Shown piece after piece: positions 36,289 to 47,480 of a DNA stretch of 64,000 nt. The stretch is from Paramacrobiotus metropolitanus (taxonomy: Eukaryota; Tardigrada; Eutardigrada; Parachela; Macrobiotidae), in contig NW_026570236.1 of the NCBI RefSeq assembly GCF_019649055.1, positions 868,001-932,000 of the forward strand, written 5' to 3'. The first letter of the stretch is position 1. Each line of letters starts with the position of its first letter. The notes under the pieces were generated by a model that ran no database searches, was not told the origin of the DNA, and saw only the letters and a list, made by a program, of their open reading frames with translations. A program made the position numbers and the translations under genes.

Positions 36289-36324
36289 TAATTACAGCGC
36301 CCCTTATGCCGCATATACAGTATC

Positions 36325-36836
36325 TGTCAGAACATCAAAACGTCAGAAATTCAGAACGTCCAAACGTCAGAACATCAAAACGTCAGAATATCAGGTCAGA
36401 ACGTGAAAAATTAAGAACGTCAGAACATCAAAACGTCAGAAATTCAGAACGTCCTAACGTCAGAACATCAAAACGTCAGTCAGAAACGTCAGAACGAGAA
36501 AACAGTCAGAACGAACGTCAGAACATCAAAACGTCAGAATATCAGGTCAGAACGTCAGAACATCAAAACGTCAGAAATTCAGAACGTCCTAACGTCAGAA
36601 CATCAAAACGTCAGAAATTCAGAACGTCCTAGCGTCAGAACATCAGAACGTCAGAAATTCAGAACGTGAAAATATCATAACGCCAGAACGTAAAAATTAC
36701 GAACGCCAGAAATTCAGAACGTCAAAATATCAGAACGTCATAACGTGAAAAATTAAGAACGCCAGAAATTCAGAACGTTAGAGTGTCAGAACGTCAGAAC
36801 GTGAAAAATTAAGAACGTCAGAACGCTAGATTTTTA
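36325..36836. repeat. CGTCAGAA(C) / ATCAAAACGTCAGAA tandem repeat
   Basis: About 500 bp consists of the words AACGTCAGAAC, ATCAAAACGTCAG and AATTCAGAACGTC in irregular tandem order, with a basic period of 9-10 bp. A frame over it reads as a Ser/Glu/Asn/Arg repeat and is a by-product. Confidence 0.85.
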
Positions 36837-37156
36837 ATATTTACAGTGACCTTTCCAAAATAAAGCCAATACTATCCAGTACTTAAGTGCCGAGCGCGGA
36901 TGCGCGAGGCTACCTTGTAGTGGATAAAGCCAAATGAAGTAGTAAAGTCTACTGATAAATACTACCTAGTAAAATAATCTGGACAGTATTCAATTTCAGA
37001 GAGGACATAGATCATTATCATGGATGTCAATGAGAAAATAAAACATCTGAAACTGAATGCATCCGAACGTAGAGTGGTATCCGCGTTAGGTTGCGATTTA
37101 TTTGGAGTACTTCCGGTAGAATTTACACTTTCCAAGCAAGCGCGATGCAAAGGTCT

Positions 37157-40100
37157 TTACACAGCGAATATTTCGTCGATTCCGTACATGGCGAGCTTGC
37201 TCAGCGTGGACGCATCCAGCAACCGCAAGTCTACTTCCTGCCACAATCGCGGGCTGCCATCGGCATTGAAGCCGCTGAACCTACAAAGCATGCGTAAAGT
37301 GTCAAGGAATGCTACTGCGTGCACTGGAGTTGTCAACATACACAGAAAGATATTGGCGAATGGTCTGCCACTCATCCGGATACTGCAGACTACGCACCCA
37401 ACGCTCATACACCGCCGTGACCTTTGCCAGCATTTCCTCGGTGATCGGCGGGCAGTGTTCGTTGAGGGCGGACATGAAGCGACTTGTCATGTGCATCTTG
37501 CCGTCGCTGCACCGCAGAAGCAGCCGCGGAATGCGGATGGACATCTGGTCAATGCGCAGTGCACGCGACGTCGGTGTCAGATGTTTCATCAGCTTCTGCT
37601 CGTGTTCCGGCAGGCGACGGACGGCACGATTCAAGTCGTGAAACACTTCATATGCTTCGAATCCAAACAGGCGCGACACGGTCCAGTTGTACAATGCTAC
37701 GAATCGGCAGTTGCGCTTGTACGACAACGGCACCCATGGTGCCGTGTGCTTCAGCCGGTGCTGCTTCTGCCCCGCCATGCTCCCATGCTCACAGACCATT
37801 TGGTCGCGGAAACCGATCAGCAACAGCCTGGTTTGCATGCGGTCTAGGATGTCTAGTAAAAAGGAGGTGCGATCCGTTGGCAAGGCGTCGAGGAAGGTGA
37901 GACTGACCGTGGTGCGAGTAATGGATTGGGCGAGGAGCCCTGCCAGTTTGTAGCAGTTGTTGCTGTCCACCTGCAACTGCCAACAACTTGCCACGCTGAT
38001 GCTGATGTGGTCCGCCATGCGCGGACTGCTCAACAGCAACTGCCATAGAGCGCACACCCTGTGGAAATAGAAACAGTAGCGCTGTTAGACAGCTGCCACG
38101 TTTAAAAGCAATACTTTGATTTTTCGCATACTTTGGTCACCCATCATGTGACCCTTCTATTTTAACTTTTATTTTTTAAACACAAGAACCACGTGATAAT
38201 GACCTTTCGTTTCACCCAGTTAAAACAACGCAGCCAATGCGCTTACCGTTGGGCCGTCATTTGGGAATGCAGATCCAGATGGGCTAAGATGTCACTCAAG
38301 AGGAACGGTGTTAATTGGCTGATGCGGGCGGCTGGCTGTAGGGCATCAATCTCCCAATCTGTACAACAATTTCATCACACCATCTAAACTGAAGGGAAGT
38401 GACCCGGTACATGGCGCCAAATTCGTGTACATGAAGGAAAACTCACTTTCGCCTAATCCCTAACTCTTTTTTGCTTTGTTTTATGACATTCTGTTGCCAG
38501 ATGATCTGTATAAATAGGCGTGAAAACCGTTGGTGCGTGCGACATGCGGCTCGGCAGCTATGATTAGAAAGAACTTCCAATAAGTTGAAATGCAGTCAGT
38601 CGCATTACGGATCGATCTCCTTTAATTTAGCTTGTAAATCACCTAAAAAATATTATGAAGATAACTTTTTACACCGAACCACGGTTCTAGCATTTTTTCA
38701 AACTCTAAAATTTTTGAACATCACTCTAAAATTTAAAAAAAATTGCGCATCTCTGGTTCGTTGTAAAAAAACGATCTTCATGCTTACATTCAAGTGCGTG
38801 CATTAAATTTCTGTACGCGCATTTACGTAAAAAATTTGAAGATCGGTCCACAATGAGACTTTTAGTGCACCACAATGCATTTAAAATTTATGGAATTTTC
38901 TTATAGCCATTACTCCCAACGAACTGGATGGTAGCGCACAAAAACAGCTTTCACGCCAATGTATACAAATCATCTGGCTGTAGAAGGCCGGTACGTCATA
39001 AAACAAAACAAAAAAGTGTTTGGGACCTTTTTCGGATTACGCAAATTTTCGTGCGTGTGTACGAATTTGGTACACGTCACTTTCGTGAAGATAGAGACTG
39101 CCTGCCATTACCGCTCCATATTAACACAGAATGAATGGACGTTCATTTATTTGCAGTTTTCACTACGAGGAGGGAGCAAGCATCTTCGGTAGCGAATTCG
39201 AATAGCCAAGACTCTTTGAGCACTGCGTCAAGTGTATGACAGCATGATTCACTTAACAGCCAACCGTGGAATGTTGTCCATCTGCGTGCACCTCACCGTC
39301 AACCGTGGATGGGTGCCCTAATTGACATTTGACAGTGGCCAAGTTAAACGTGGATTGCCAGCCTTCCGCGGTTGACTGTAAAGGCAGATTTGCTGTCACA
39401 GTATGAGTGTCCAAAGTGTCTTCACTATTCGAACGCGCTACCCAAGATGCTCTCATGCTTGTTCCCTCCTCGGGTACTGTAGAGCTACTCAAAACCCGGT
39501 TTTTGGCAGTTAGCAGCATACTGAATGTGTAAGTATTGTACAAGAGCCAAGGGGCAAAGCACGGGCTCGGTATTTCTTCGAGCGGACACCTGGTGCAGGG
39601 TGCACAGTTTTCAATTACGATCTTGATAATTTCTACGAACAGAGAATTTCAGCCTCCATCTTGTCGACTGGCGAGATTATCGAGATATGAGGAACCTGAC
39701 GGAGGCTAAAGAAAGTTGTACCACTTGCCAGAAAGCTATCAAAATCGTTGGCAGGAAAAAAAAACTGGAATACCTTGCCGGTAAGGAGTCAGCTCATTCT
39801 TCACAGAAAAGCCATTTATTTTGCTCTCCTTGCTAAACTTTACTGTGACCGGTCAAGTTGACTAACCGCATTCACAGGAGATAGTTTCGCAGACTGCAAA
39901 TCGTCCGCAACGGATAGCCGGTAAGTTAATCCGATCAGCCAGATGTGTGTTCAGCACTTGCAATAACGCCGTCGTCGTCCACTGCGCCGCGTCCTCGCCG
40001 GCAAGATGGATGGTAATAAACATGCAGCCGTCCCGCTCGATGCGCAGATGAAAGCGACAGCAGTCCATCATACTCCGTTTGGCTCTAAAAGCATTGCGGA

Positions 40101-40668
40101 GGTGCATGATGATGCGGAATTTGTCGGAGGCATCGGTTAGAATACTCTGTACTCGGGCAAATGGAATAAAGTGTTTGCTATAGACTGAGCGTTCTAGCAA
40201 GAACCGACCATGGGGCGGCACCGCAGCGGCAATTTGACCCATCTCCACCAATTTAGCTCGATCGGGGGCTGCATGGGCGTTGGAGTTCAGCGCAAAGGAT
40301 GTGATATAGAACATATGACAGTTGTCGCAACCCACCAGGCTACCCACCAGGGTGGCGGGTCGGAAGCGCAACGGGCCGTCCTCTTCATCACGCAGTGCCA
40401 CGTGCACCGGGACATTGTCACAACCTCGATTTCCTGAATTCTCCCAGTAGAACGGCAGCAGCCAGATGCTACTCATGTGGATCCAGCGCGCCGTGACCTT
40501 TGTCGAGTCGAAATGGATGAAGGCGCGGTCGCCGTCCATATCCTGAATGTATCCCAGCCAGCACGTATCGTTAGGATTGCGGACGACGACCGTGTTCTGG
40601 TAGCTGATCTGGTTGGCATCCGTCAATACCGGCCGATACCGCTGCATCGCTCTCCAAGGCAAATCCAT
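37157..40668 (-). CDS. F-box-like protein with Agenet/Tudor-like N-terminus, four exons
   Basis: Exons 40668-39867, 38358-38247, 38058-37342 and 37280-37157 join in perfect phase to 584 aa. The donors and acceptors include GTTAGT, GTAAGC, GTATGT and TTGTAG. Residues about 24-75 (NTVVVRNPNDTCWLGYIQDM, then GDRAFIHFDS..ARWIHMSSIW) look like a small beta-barrel of the Agenet/Tudor/chromo type that binds modified chromatin or protein tails. Residues about 283-325 (LTPFLLSDILAHLDLHSQM, then VCALWQLLLSSPRM) fit an F-box, which would dock SKP1 in an SCF ubiquitin ligase. The remaining 260 residues hold a conserved-looking but unfamiliar domain (NWTVSRLFGF, LRIDQMSIRIPRLLL, GFNADGSPRLWQEVDLRLLD). The combination suggests substrate recognition by the N- or C-terminal domain. 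Intron 1 is 1.5 kb and repeat-bearing. Gene model confident; function inferred. Confidence 0.8.
39250..39400. repeat. Degenerate CAACCGTGGA repeats in intron 1 of the F-box gene
   Basis: CCAACCGTGGAATGTTGTCC, TCAACCGTGGATGG, AAACGTGGATTGCC and CCGCGGTTGAC recur on both strands within about 130 bp. The words are partly inverted and could form short hairpins. They are intronic and have no coding role. Confidence 0.4.
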
Positions 40669-40794
40669 TATGACCTACAAATAATCATCTACATGCTAAC
40701 GTATGCATGTGAAAAAATATCGCGTCCTATCAAGTTCGGCCGCACAGAATCACCTCGGCCAAGGTCTATTTCGGCGACTGGACATTTCAGCCAC

Positions 40795-41080
40795 TTTGTT
40801 TTATGTTTCTTATGATTTCTTATACCCTTTCTTCAGTTACATTATGCTTTTCTGTTTTCTTATGTTGTCTCATGTCTTTCATGTTTCTTATGTTTTTCTT
40901 TGTTTTCTGATGTTTCTAAAATTGTCTTATGTTTTTCTAAAGTTTTCTTATTTTTTCTCGTATTCTTATGCTTTTGTTATGTTTCCTATGTTATCTTATG
41001 TTTTCTTCCGTTTTCTTGATTTTGTTGAGTTTTCTTATGCTTCTTGTGTTCATTTTTTTTTATAAGATTTCTTAAGTTGC
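40795..41080. repeat. TTTTCTTATGTTTCTTATG low-complexity repeat
   Basis: Imperfect tandem copies of TTTCTTATG, on the plus strand pyrimidine-rich with a spacing of about 10-18 bp. Frames over it are Phe/Ser/Tyr/Leu low-complexity. It lies upstream of the F-box gene start (minus strand), so it might affect that promoter. Confidence 0.75.
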
Positions 41081-41514
41081 CGGATGTTTGATTTTGTTAG
41101 ACCTATTCTTTAATTGTGCGAACGTGCCATTAATTTATGTGCAGTACAGTATCCAAATTCAGATCTGTATTGCCCCGAATGGGATACACCAGAGCCACCA
41201 AACCAGAGAAGACCGACCAAAACTAGTATCACATTCCGAAAGCCCGTAGTCGAAAACCCGGCCAGATAGTATTCATTTTTTTCCGAAACAGCTCCCGCTT
41301 CGAACGCCAAAACGGAAATCGTTTCAAATTGAAATTATTAAATCTATACTGTAATTATTATCAGTTATTACCCTAATCAAGAGATGTTGCCACGTAAATC
41401 AACCAGAAAAGGTTCGAAGATATTATACAAGTTGATCCAAGAGCAGAGCATCGCAAAAAATAGCATTTTGATTCTACTGCCACCGAGGAAGAGTACCGGC
41501 CATTGGCCAAGCAA

Positions 41515-41850
41515 CTGACTGTAGGTGAAACGAGTGATCGAGCTAGCACTAATGTCCAGGACGAAGAGCCCGTTAGGTGAACGAATTACCACTGCTGCCC
41601 GTTAGGTGAGCGGGTGACCGAGCAACCACTGCTATCTGGCGTACAGAGCCCTTAAGTGAGCGGGTGACCGAGCTGTCTGGCGCAGAGCTCGTTAGGTGAG
41701 CGAGTGACCGAGCTACCGCTACTGTCCGCCGTGTCCGGTGCACGGAGCGTGTTAGATTAGAGCGACTGAGCTACCACTACTGTCCAGTGCGCAGAACTGG
41801 TTAGGTACGCAGTTAATCGAGCTACCACTACCGTCCGGACGTACACCACC
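41515..41850. repeat. Tandem repeat with GTTAGGTGAGCGGGTGACCGAG
   Basis: About six degenerate copies of 45-65 bp share GTTAGGTGAGCG(A/G)GTGACCGAGC, (T)ACCACTACTGTCC and GCAGAGC. The first is near 41520 and the last near 41800. It is non-coding. Confidence 0.7.
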
Positions 41851-42064
41851 GGGCACACACCACTTTCCAGAGAAAATAGCCAGTGAAGTGATGAGTCACC
41901 GAACCAGTGATCCAGTGCGTCGCAATGGGGTTCTACAGTCCCAGAAAAAAAAACGGGGTACAACCGTGCAAGTAATGAATACATAATCGAAAAGGTCTAC
42001 AATACATATACTGTAGAATCACCGTAAATTAGTAGTAGCTTCGTGAAGTGAGATTATAACGTCC

Positions 42065-42480
42065 TGCATACCGTATGCAGATCCGCGGGGTGGGTTAGGC
42101 GCAATTCAACTGCGCCAGTTGGGCCCGCTTCGAAGTTCAGTCAGCGCCCACTGCGCCCATTAATTTCAAAGCTTACGCCCGTTGCGCCCGTATGAATAGG
42201 TCGCGCTTTACTTCGCGTTTTAATAGCTTAATTAATATAAATAATATGATTATTATAATTATTGATCACCGTACATCAGGCCAAAAACACATCAGGCCAA
42301 AGCCCCGGCTTTGATATGGGCGCACGGCCGGCGGCGCCCGCTGCGCCCTTTAAAAAATCCAGAAATTTTGCGCCTACTTTGGGCGCAGATTTAAATCAAA
42401 AGTAGGTCGCGGAGCGGTAGGCGTGCGCCAGTGCGCCTATACCCTCCCGGCCCTGCAGTGCATACGGTGTACCCAGAGGT
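42065..42480. repeat. TGGGCGC/GCGCCC palindrome-rich element, possible MITE
   Basis: Many copies of GCGCCC and GGGCGC lie within 350 bp. Near-palindromes occur at each edge: CTGCATACCGTATGCAG (about 42063) and a CTGCAGTGCATACGG sequence (about 42455). Flanks are AT-rich. It could be a small hairpin-forming element. No coding frame is supported. Confidence 0.45.
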
Positions 42481-44300
42481 CCCAGACTGCCTGGGAACGC
42501 AGGCAAGGCATTGTCACAAGGGAATAGAAACCATGGATGATGGAACTATGTGCTCTGGTACGAATGTACCGGGTGGCCGAACAAAATGGCCCTCTCTGTT
42601 ATTCTTGCGCCCCTTGCAAACTACTTGACGTACTGCGAACAGCTTAGGCTTGTTAGATAGACACTTTTAATAGCTACTAAACCAATAAAACGTTTTTTGA
42701 AAAGTTGAGATTTCCTCGTTAACTATGGCGCCAAGTAAAATCTTGTCGAAATTTTTAGTGTCCCAGCTCTCAAAGTTAAAAATTCGTCTCGCTTCGTTTC
42801 AGTGCGTAATATTTTCATCTTAAATTGTTTTATCTAGAAGAGGACCTACTCTACCATGGGAAAAAACTTGTTGGAAATGTGCATGCGGTTGATAAACTCT
42901 ATGCAAACTTTTGACTTTTCTAAAAAAATTCAAGTTTTTTACTTTGCTTTTTTAGGTATTTTAGTAACAATTTTTTTGTTCATGGCAGGGTGCAACAAAA
43001 AACACCGTTTCAACTGGCAATGTAGATGGGTGGTTGCCCTTTCAAACACGGGTTTGAACCAGGACTGTTTTCGAACCAATGATGTAAAAACTGTTTTCGA
43101 AGAATATGCTACCCCTTTTCATGAGGATTAAATGTAGGGAGTATCAAATCTTTCGCTCCTTAGCCACACAGGGTCACTGGAATGTCGCTGGTTTTTACCG
43201 TAAAAAAAACAGGAACAATTTCTCTTTTCGAAACACTAAGGTGATAAACAGTAATGTGCTCAGTTGAATATCTACAATTTTAATTCGAAAGTAGGAAATT
43301 TTGAATTTTGGTTTATAGGACAGTATCCAACTCTGCCAGTTTTTCAAAAATAATGCAGAGAAAAACCAAATTGTTTTACCCTAATGGTTTGACATAACTT
43401 TTATGTGCTGCAGACATTGCTTTTCGAATAAAACTAATGTCATCTCAGTCGAGCACTGGACAAACCCAGGACACCTCAGTGAAACAGAGGGCCATTTTGT
43501 TCAGCACCCAGTACTTACTGTATTTATGATAATTTATCGTTCTCCGCGCAAAGGTCGCTATAGCGACAATACCAATAATCGCTGCACACAACCCTTAAAG
43601 AAAGTTCCACGACCTCCAACACTCGATCCAAACTTACAAGAAAAACATTTTCGATCCAAACTCAGGTTAGTTATGCATCAACTGTTCCAAAACCAGGAGA
43701 ATTGTTTTATCAGTCATCAAATCTCGAAGTACGAGTGTATTTATTTCACTTCTAACAATTGTAAGCAATAATGAATAGCAGAATACTCCAGAATATTTTA
43801 TCATCTCGTCGACGAGATCCAGGCATCAAAGCTGAAGAAACTCTGGATTCTGGAATAATTGTCTGCACATATTGCAAAAATTGCCTTAACTAAAATCCAC
43901 AATAATAATAATAGTAAACGAAATTTATTGTCCTGTAACGAGTCCTTAATGATGGAAATAAATTGTTACTGTTACGTGCCATTAAGGAACTGTAATCACA
44001 GTGTGTCGTGCGGCCATTTTATCATAATTATTATAAATCATACAGTGCATTGAGAAATGCCGCATTCGACAAACGCAAACGGCGCCAGGGAACTCAATAA
44101 TCGTTGATATTCAATGTTGATAACAATCATAACATTGTGCATATAGTCGCTGCATACTGCATGTAGAGTAGTCACGCGATGAGCTGTAGTCACACGTGGC
44201 GTATATGGAGGACAGCCTTTCAGCATGATACGCTTACCATGGTTAGTATTAGTGCAGTACACGACCATGATTGTGTTATGCCGTACCCCAGAATTAAAAT
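42481..44300. other. Intergenic, no gene recognised
   Basis: Short frames at 42856-43131 and 43403-43771 lack motifs, splice signals or composition that would support them. I see nothing else. Confidence 0.4.
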
Positions 44301-44309
44301 GCTAAATTT

Positions 44310-44450
44310 CAATGCAACGCAGCGTTCAGGTTTTCCGTTCAGCCTGCAGCACTGATAAGTAAAATAACTAATAAGGGATGCCTACATGTGCAGCAGTGTG
44401 GCTGCGGCAGGCGGTGGCGGTCGCCATCGCGACAGAGGGTGTTTAGCACC
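44310..44450. repeat. Dispersed repeat shared with 46.84 kb and 55.07 kb
   Basis: GCAGCGTTCAGGTTTTCCGT and the following TCAGCCTGCAGCACTGATAAGTAAAA recur at 46852-46898 with few changes. GGGATGCCTACATGTGCAGC at about 44375 recurs at 55079. The block therefore joins two pieces found separately at the borders of the satellite domain. Confidence 0.65.
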
Positions 44451-44680
44451 CGAGACCATATGGGCTCTGTTGTGTAGAATTTGTAAGGGTAGTCTTTTTT
44501 GTAGAAGCTATAGTTTGCCCATATGTGTCCTGTCAAGGACAATTTTCGACTTGGGTATTTCGATATAAATGAGGCCGCTTTTGAAGTTCGCTGATGGATT
44601 GATTTTGGATTGAAAGTTTTTAAATGCAAGGGGTTGGCATTTCCTGGGATTGGTAGTTTTCTTAGCATAGTGTGGTTTGG

Positions 44681-44690
44681 GTATAAAAAG
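44681..44690 (+). promoter_or_regulatory. Candidate TATA box
   Basis: GTATAAAAAG sits 25-30 bp upstream of a GT-rich, AUG-poor stretch (GGAGTCAGAGTGCGGTGAGA). It follows the dispersed repeat at 44310-44450, which could be part of an LTR-like promoter. No downstream gene was found, so the role is uncertain. Confidence 0.25.
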
Positions 44691-44699
44691 GGAGTCAGA

Positions 44700-46480
44700 G
44701 TGCGGTGAGAAGTTAGTTGGTGAGGTGGTTGCTGGGAAGTTTGTTGGTTAAAATTGTTCTGTTGTTAAGTACTCGTGAGCAATGGTTGTAATGGTTGGTA
44801 CGATTGTGAGTCGTGTATGTTTCGAGTTGAAGCGTTGTGGTTTGAAACTGGAATCTAGTTACGTAGTTGTATTTTTCATTTATTGCTGGTTGATTCAGTT
44901 AACGGTATGTTTATTATAATAATGTCGTATCATAATGACGTATAAAACTGATAATAATATAATAATGACGTATAATATGATTTTATTGGTAAGAGGAAAA
45001 GCGGAATGAATAACATGAAAATAGTGGGCTTGGAGGATGAATAGTGGCATGGTCACTGTAGTGTGGTTGAAAAGGTATGAAAAAAGAAAGTCCATAAAAT
45101 AAACAATTTGTTCTAGAAAATCTTGTTATTTTATTACTTGTACCGGTATTAGTATCCGCTTAAAGTAAGTAATCGAATGTTTCAGTATTGATTAAGTTGT
45201 TATTGTAAAGTATGGTTTACTGGTGTAGTTATGAAGAAATATTTATTTTTATAGGTAACATTTTTAAAAGAGTGTGTGATGGCATTAACTGTTGGATCAT
45301 TAGTTGTTATAGTTTGTAGCAAATAGTGCTTTATTTTTACAAGATTACAGTACTAAATTTTCAGTTAACCTGTTAATAAGTTTATGTAAGAGATAACAGA
45401 AAGGATGGTTAGGCTCTGAGTTTTCTGACAGCATGCAACAATAGTTCTTATGGTTAAGCAAATTCCATTTTAATGTTCGATAAAGGGTGAAAAATTTTGA
45501 AGTCATGCATTGCAGTATGATAGTATCTTTTAATTAAAATTCATATGGTAATATCACACATCAAATTGGTGGGTGAAAAAACACAGACAAATGCAGTTAC
45601 AAAATCAAGTTCAAATAGGTACTAAATTAAAATTAAATTAATCACTACTTATGTCTGTACAGTATTATTTACTTAAAGGTATGCTTAAATTTAAGGTATT
45701 TGTCGAAATTCAGGATAAATCGTATCGTAATTGATTACGATGAAGTTTTTACATGGAATTTTGGCAGAAGTAAACTAATCATGAAAACAGGTGGATCCAG
45801 TCATCCATTTCTTTAATAATCATATATTCAATGAGCCGTTTCAATATCTCTACTGATTTGTTGGATATTTATTTCCAGAGCATAAATTAGGAGATTTGGA
45901 GCATGAAAAAGTATGCCGTGATAAAATCAAGCATTAATATCAGCTAGATACAGCCATCCAAAAAAATTTTATGGCTGTGCTTGGCGAAAGCTTCTGGCGC
46001 ATTTTATCACATTTTTCTGTATGTAGTAGAAAAGTGCAGAAAATGAATTTAGGCATAGTAAAATGGTAATTCGCCAAAACAGTTTGGCTAAACTGTATCG
46101 TGAAACGACTTAATACTGGAAACTGGAAAACTCGAAAGTTTTCTTTTGGCATAAAACATGTTACAAGTAAACAAGTGTGTGCAGTCATCCGATGTGTTTC
46201 CTATTATTTGAAGAAACATTTAAAACGCACAACCCACCGCGTTTGAAAGACGCTCATCATATTGCATAACACGCAGTTTACGCTAATTGAGAAAAAGGAG
46301 TACATGAACGGTGTTACCGATTCGCGGACAGTAATAAAACTATTAGTATTAGGTACTATGTTATAAGTATGCGCCCAACCACAGATTTACTGCCACCCTT
46401 AAGCGGTTGTGGGCGTGCGTGTTACTTGCTGCGTTTGAGATACCGATTAACAATAGAAGTATACCGATATACAAAGTACA
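44700..46480. other. AT-rich intergenic region
   Basis: About 1.8 kb without recognisable exons, repeats or RNA genes. Frames at 44895-45095 and 45940-46188 are not supported. Confidence 0.4.
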
Positions 46481-46486
46481 AACTAT

Positions 46487-46584
46487 CTTATAATAATATT
46501 AATATATCGGCAAATTGTAACAATTTGCCGATATTCTTATAATAATATTAATATATCGGCAAATTGTAACAATTTGCCGATATT
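46487..46584. repeat. Exact 49-bp tandem duplication, each unit a hairpin
   Basis: Units 46487-46535 and 46536-46584 are identical. Each holds ATATCGGCAAATTGT, one A, then ACAATTTGCCGATAT: a hairpin with 15-bp arms and a 1-nt centre. The exact identity implies a recent duplication or gene conversion. Confidence 0.85.
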
Positions 46585-46840
46585 TGGTCTGTAAACTTCG
46601 AATAATTCTAACCGAATGGAAAAACCAAAACCCAAAAACTTTCCGAAGACACCCTTTTATTGCTTTTAACATAAAATACTTCACATCAACAAGCAGCACT
46701 AACAAACACTCAATCTTGTATGCTTCAAATGCTTAAACGCCGCACAGGTGCTATATATACAGGACCACAGGTGACGATCCTAGCTTCTTAACCCGCCTGC
46801 CAGCTGGGTCTCTTCCAGAGATAGAGAGCCGCCCGTAAGG

Positions 46841-47480
46841 CTTCAATGCAAAGCAGCGTTCTGGTTTTCCGTTCAGACTGCAGCACTAATAAGTAAAATC
46901 CAGTTTATTAAAGCAGGACTCTGTTCGAACTAATCCCGCCTCCAAACCTTTCTGATTGGCCAAAAGTTCAGAACCATCCATACCTTCTGATTGGCTAGAA
47001 CCGGTCGTACGGCATTTAGGCCTGTACAGCCTTTTTTTACCTTCGTTGCTATCAGACAAAAGCCTTTACTAAGCTTTCGAAACCTTAGTACCTGCACGAA
47101 TTTTTACCCGATTAACCAGATCTGCTGGATCCTACCTTCAGGTTTCGCAACCTTACTAAGGTTGCGAAACCTTAGTGTCTGTACGAACTTTTACTTGATT
47201 AGCCGGAACCACCAGATTAGCCAAAACTGCCAGAAACCAGAACTGCCAGATCAGCCAGAACTATCAGAATCACCAGATCAGCCACAACTAGCAGATCTAC
47301 CAGAACCACCAGATCTTTTAAGTCAGCTGTACCACATCATACTCTACCAGATCAAACTGTACTCCCAGTTCGACCTGCACCATCCAGGAGTGCCGTGTTC
47401 AAACTCACTACTCAGCCTTCAAGAGATTATTAAACCAAGCGTTGGAAAGAGTCGTAAACTAAACTTTGAACGTAAACTTT
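46841..47480. repeat. Spacer module 1 between satellites (CCAAT-type motifs, PxQPEL ORF)
   Basis: From about 46898 this resembles 51146-51770 for roughly 550 bp: CAGTTTATTAAAGCAGGACT, CCCGCCTCCAAACCTT, TGATTGGCCARAA, GAACCGGTCGTACGGC and AGCCTTTACTNAGCTTTCGA. Both copies have two TGATTGGC motifs (inverted CCAAT) about 40 bp apart. Both then have a 9-bp-periodic CCAGATCAGCCAGAACT segment that is open on the plus strand and reads PDQPEL/PEPPD repeats. It may be a promoter-bearing repeat; no protein is claimed. Confidence 0.7.

Noticed and set aside
36306-36632. 108-codon Ser/Asn/Arg/Glu repeat ORF
   Set aside because: It is a translation of the AACGTCAGAAC microsatellite.
42856-43131. Possible small membrane protein
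   Set aside because: One hydrophobic stretch but no homology, splice or promoter evidence, and AT-rich DNA readily gives such frames.
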